Source: Sphingomonas sp. R647
Lineage (GTDB): Bacteria; Pseudomonadota; Alphaproteobacteria; Sphingomonadales; Sphingomonadaceae
Direction of reading: 5' to 3'
DNA: 64,000 nt
Assembly (NCBI RefSeq): GCF_020177055.1
Contig: NZ_JAIQXT010000002.1
Span: forward strand, 248,001-312,000
Shown: one piece after another, positions 62,398 through 64,000 of the stretch
Numbering within the stretch: the first letter of the stretch is position 1
How the letters are laid out: each line of letters starts with the position of its first letter
Made by a program: the position numbers and the translations under genes
Notes under the pieces: model-generated
The model's database searches: none
Told to the model about the DNA's origin: nothing
Seen by the model: the letters and a program-made list of their open reading frames with translations, nothing else

Positions 62398-63288
62398 GTG
62401 ACCATCGCCGTCGTTCACCACCCGCTCTACGTCGCGCCGGCTCCTGCGCGCAGCCAGTATCAGTGGAACAAGAACGGCCTTGTCCGCGACCTGCTGCGCG
62501 ATCTGGGCGACGCGCTGGAGTGGCATGAGCCCGCGCCGATGCCGCGCGAGTGGATCGAGGCGGTGCATGATCCCGATTATGTCGCCGAGGTGATCGAGAG
62601 CCGCGTCCCGCGCGAGAAGGAGCGGCGGATCGGCTTTCCTGTGACGGCGGAGGTTGCGGCGCGGGCCCTGGCGGTTCCGGGCGGTACCTATGCGGCGGCG
62701 AAGATTGCGCAGCAGCGGGGCTTTGCCGCCAATACCGCCGGGGGCAGCCATCATGCGCTGCACGCGACGGGCGCAGGGTTCTGTGTGTTCAACGACCTCG
62801 CCATCGCCGCGCACCGGCTGGCGGAGGAAGGCGAGCGGGTGCTGATCGTCGATTGCGATGTGCATCAGGGCGATGGCACCGCGGCGCTGACCGCCGGGCG
62901 CACCGACATCGCGACCTATTCGATCCATGCCGACAAGAACTTCCCGGTGCGCAAGGCGCGATCGACGCTCGACGTTGCGCTGCCCGATGCGGTGGATGAT
63001 GCGGGCTACATGGACGCGCTGACCACTAGCCTGCCGGGGCTGGTCGATGCGTTTGAGCCAACGATCCTGCTGTATCAGGCCGGGGTCGATCCATGGGAGG
63101 GCGACCGGCTGGGGCGGCTGGCGCTGAGCCTGGAGGGGTTGGTCGTGCGCGATTCATGGATCGCGACGCTGGCGCGGCGGCATGGGCTCCCGCTCGCCAG
63201 CGCATTGGGCGGGGGCTATGGCGTCGATGCGATGGAGGTGTCGGCGCGGCATGTTGCGTCGATCCTGGCGCTGGGCGGCCCCCCCTAA
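62398..63288 (+). CDS. Histone deacetylase-fold amidohydrolase (possible acetylpolyamine deacetylase)
   Basis: The 296-residue product belongs to the arginase/deacetylase superfamily. Zinc and catalytic residues are in GGSHHALHATGAGFCVFND, DCDVHQGDGT and QAGVDPWEGD. The early VHDPDYV and late LGGGYG are also conserved. Bacterial members deacetylate acetoin, acetylpolyamines or other small amides. Because a polyamine pathway lies 2 kb upstream in the same direction, acetylpolyamine is a reasonable guess. The protein is shorter than typical acetylpolyamine amidohydrolases (about 340), so this is unproven. The start is GTG with TAAGGG upstream. Confidence 0.88.
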   Translation: MTIAVVHHPLYVAPAPARSQYQWNKNGLVRDLLRDLGDALEWHEPAPMPREWIEAVHDPDYVAEVIESRVPREKERRIGFPVTAEVAARALAVPGGTYAAAKIAQQRGFAANTAGGSHHALHATGAGFCVFNDLAIAAHRLAEEGERVLIVDCDVHQGDGTAALTAGRTDIATYSIHADKNFPVRKARSTLDVALPDAVDDAGYMDALTTSLPGLVDAFEPTILLYQAGVDPWEGDRLGRLALSLEGLVVRDSWIATLARRHGLPLASALGGGYGVDAMEVSARHVASILALGGPP

Positions 63289-63379
63289 AAGAACCGGTTG
63301 CAACCGTCCGGCATCCTTCTACCTTCCATGCAACCCACCCCGAGGCGTAAGAGGGTGGGACATTGCAGGAAGAGACTGA

Positions 63380-64000
63380 ATGGCCACTGCCGCCCATCAG
63401 GTCACGCCCGAAGAGGCTTCCGCCAATCCGCCACCCGAGGCGGTCGTCGTCCGATTTGCCGGCGACTCCGGAGACGGGATGCAGCTGACCGGGGGGCAAT
63501 TCACCCTGTCGACCGCGCTGGCGGGCAATGATCTCGCCACCTTCCCCGACTTCCCCGCCGAGATCCGCGCGCCGCAGGGGACGTTGTTCGGGGTTTCCGC
63601 TTTCCAGATCAATTTCGGGTCGGCGGCGATCGAGACCGCGGGCGATGCGCCCGACGTGCTGGTCGCGATGAACCCGGCGGCGCTCAAGACCAATGTCGGC
63701 GATCTCAAGCCCGGTGGTCTGATCATCGCGGACGAGGGTGAGTTCAACAAGCGCAACCTCGACAAGGCGAAATACGCCGCGAACCCGCTGGAGGACGACA
63801 GCCTCGCCAAATGGCAGCTGCTCAAACTCAATATCTCGCAGCTGACGCTGGATGCCGTGAAGCCGTTCGGGCTTGGCAACAAGGAAGCGCTGCGCTGCAA
63901 GAATATGTGGACGCTGGGGCTGGCGCTTTGGATGTTCGACCGTGAGCGCGGGCCGCTGATCGACTGGCTCAAGGCCAAGTTCGCCAAGGCGCCCGAGCTG
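63380..64000 (+). CDS. korA: 2-oxoacid:acceptor oxidoreductase subunit alpha, KorA-type (partial)
   Basis: The first 207 codons are present; the gene runs off the window. It starts MATAAHQVTPEEASANPPPE and continues into the gamma domain with VVRFAGDSGDGMQLTGGQFT, TFPDFPAEIRAPQGT and MNPAALKTNVGDLKPGGL, typical of the fused gamma-alpha subunit of 2-oxoglutarate:ferredoxin oxidoreductase. With KorB, which should follow, it would oxidise 2-oxoglutarate to succinyl-CoA with ferredoxin. AGGAAGAG precedes the ATG. A small stem (CCCACCC 63334-63340, GGGTGGG 63353-63359) lies in the leader. Confidence 0.9.
   Translation, partial: MATAAHQVTPEEASANPPPEAVVVRFAGDSGDGMQLTGGQFTLSTALAGNDLATFPDFPAEIRAPQGTLFGVSAFQINFGSAAIETAGDAPDVLVAMNPAALKTNVGDLKPGGLIIADEGEFNKRNLDKAKYAANPLEDDSLAKWQLLKLNISQLTLDAVKPFGLGNKEALRCKNMWTLGLALWMFDRERGPLIDWLKAKFAKAPEL

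Overview
The window looks like a chromosomal segment of a sphingomonad (Alphaproteobacteria, order Sphingomonadales). The evidence is high GC, Sphingomonas-like ribosomal proteins and RpoA, a complete exosortase A (XrtA/PEP-CTERM type) exopolysaccharide locus, and several families of short intergenic inverted repeats of the kind common in this group. I see no tRNA, rRNA, CRISPR array, insertion sequence or prophage. No gene-free stretch reaches 300 bases; the longest (28376-28657, 34650-34916, 43148-43404, 24372-24610) are described below.

Layout. (1) 1-2154: phage-shock region. pspB (cut by the window edge), pspA and a 48-codon gene lie on the minus strand behind a sigma-54 promoter; the activator pspF is divergent. 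(2) 2250-8141: sodB, yciB, ftsY, mtaB, a DUF924 gene and a GGDEF/EAL protein. (3) 8364-16490: ffh, rpsP, rimM, then about 4.5 kb of accessory genes (phosphoesterase, beta-lactamase-like hydrolase, lipoprotein, FAD oxidoreductase, a vapBC toxin-antitoxin pair), then trmD and rplS. The usual rpsP-rimM-trmD-rplS operon is therefore split, and the toxin gene overlaps the trmD start codon. (4) 16581-24371: small membrane proteins, a KefB/YbaL-type antiporter, a SoxR-controlled VOC gene with soxR, an exported S9 dipeptidyl peptidase, an SRPBCC protein and a TPR protein. (5) 24453-27268: rpsM-rpsK-rpoA-rplQ operon, with a perfect stem-loop in every gap between genes. (6) 27305-38426: small membrane proteins (one behind a second sigma-54 promoter), prolyl oligopeptidase, an exported cyclophilin, trxB, TPR proteins, a serine hydrolase and a HisKA_2-type sensor kinase, plus a decayed copy of that kinase's 3' end.

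(7) 38549-56084: XrtA locus. Two hydrolases and an acyl carrier protein are on the minus strand. On the plus strand are an acyl-CoA ligase, a PLP decarboxylase, a polysaccharide export lipoprotein, a chain-length determinant, a tyrosine autokinase, an outer-membrane barrel, an AAA ATPase, a polysaccharide deacetylase, a FemAB-like protein, a glycosyltransferase, exosortase A fused to EpsI, and an amidotransferase. Together they should build, modify and export a surface polysaccharide and process C-terminally tagged proteins, though no tagged substrate was seen here. (8) 56178-64000: a MAPEG protein, a Tat-exported esterase, a two-gene carboxyspermidine/carboxynorspermidine route to triamines, an ABC-F ATPase, a histone-deacetylase-fold amidohydrolase that could act on acetylpolyamines, and the start of korA.

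The observations I rate highest are the second sigma-54 promoter driving a 38-residue membrane peptide (a candidate PspF-regulon member), the unknown small gene that opens the psp operon, the vapBC module coupled to essential trmD, and the kinase remnant beside its intact parent.
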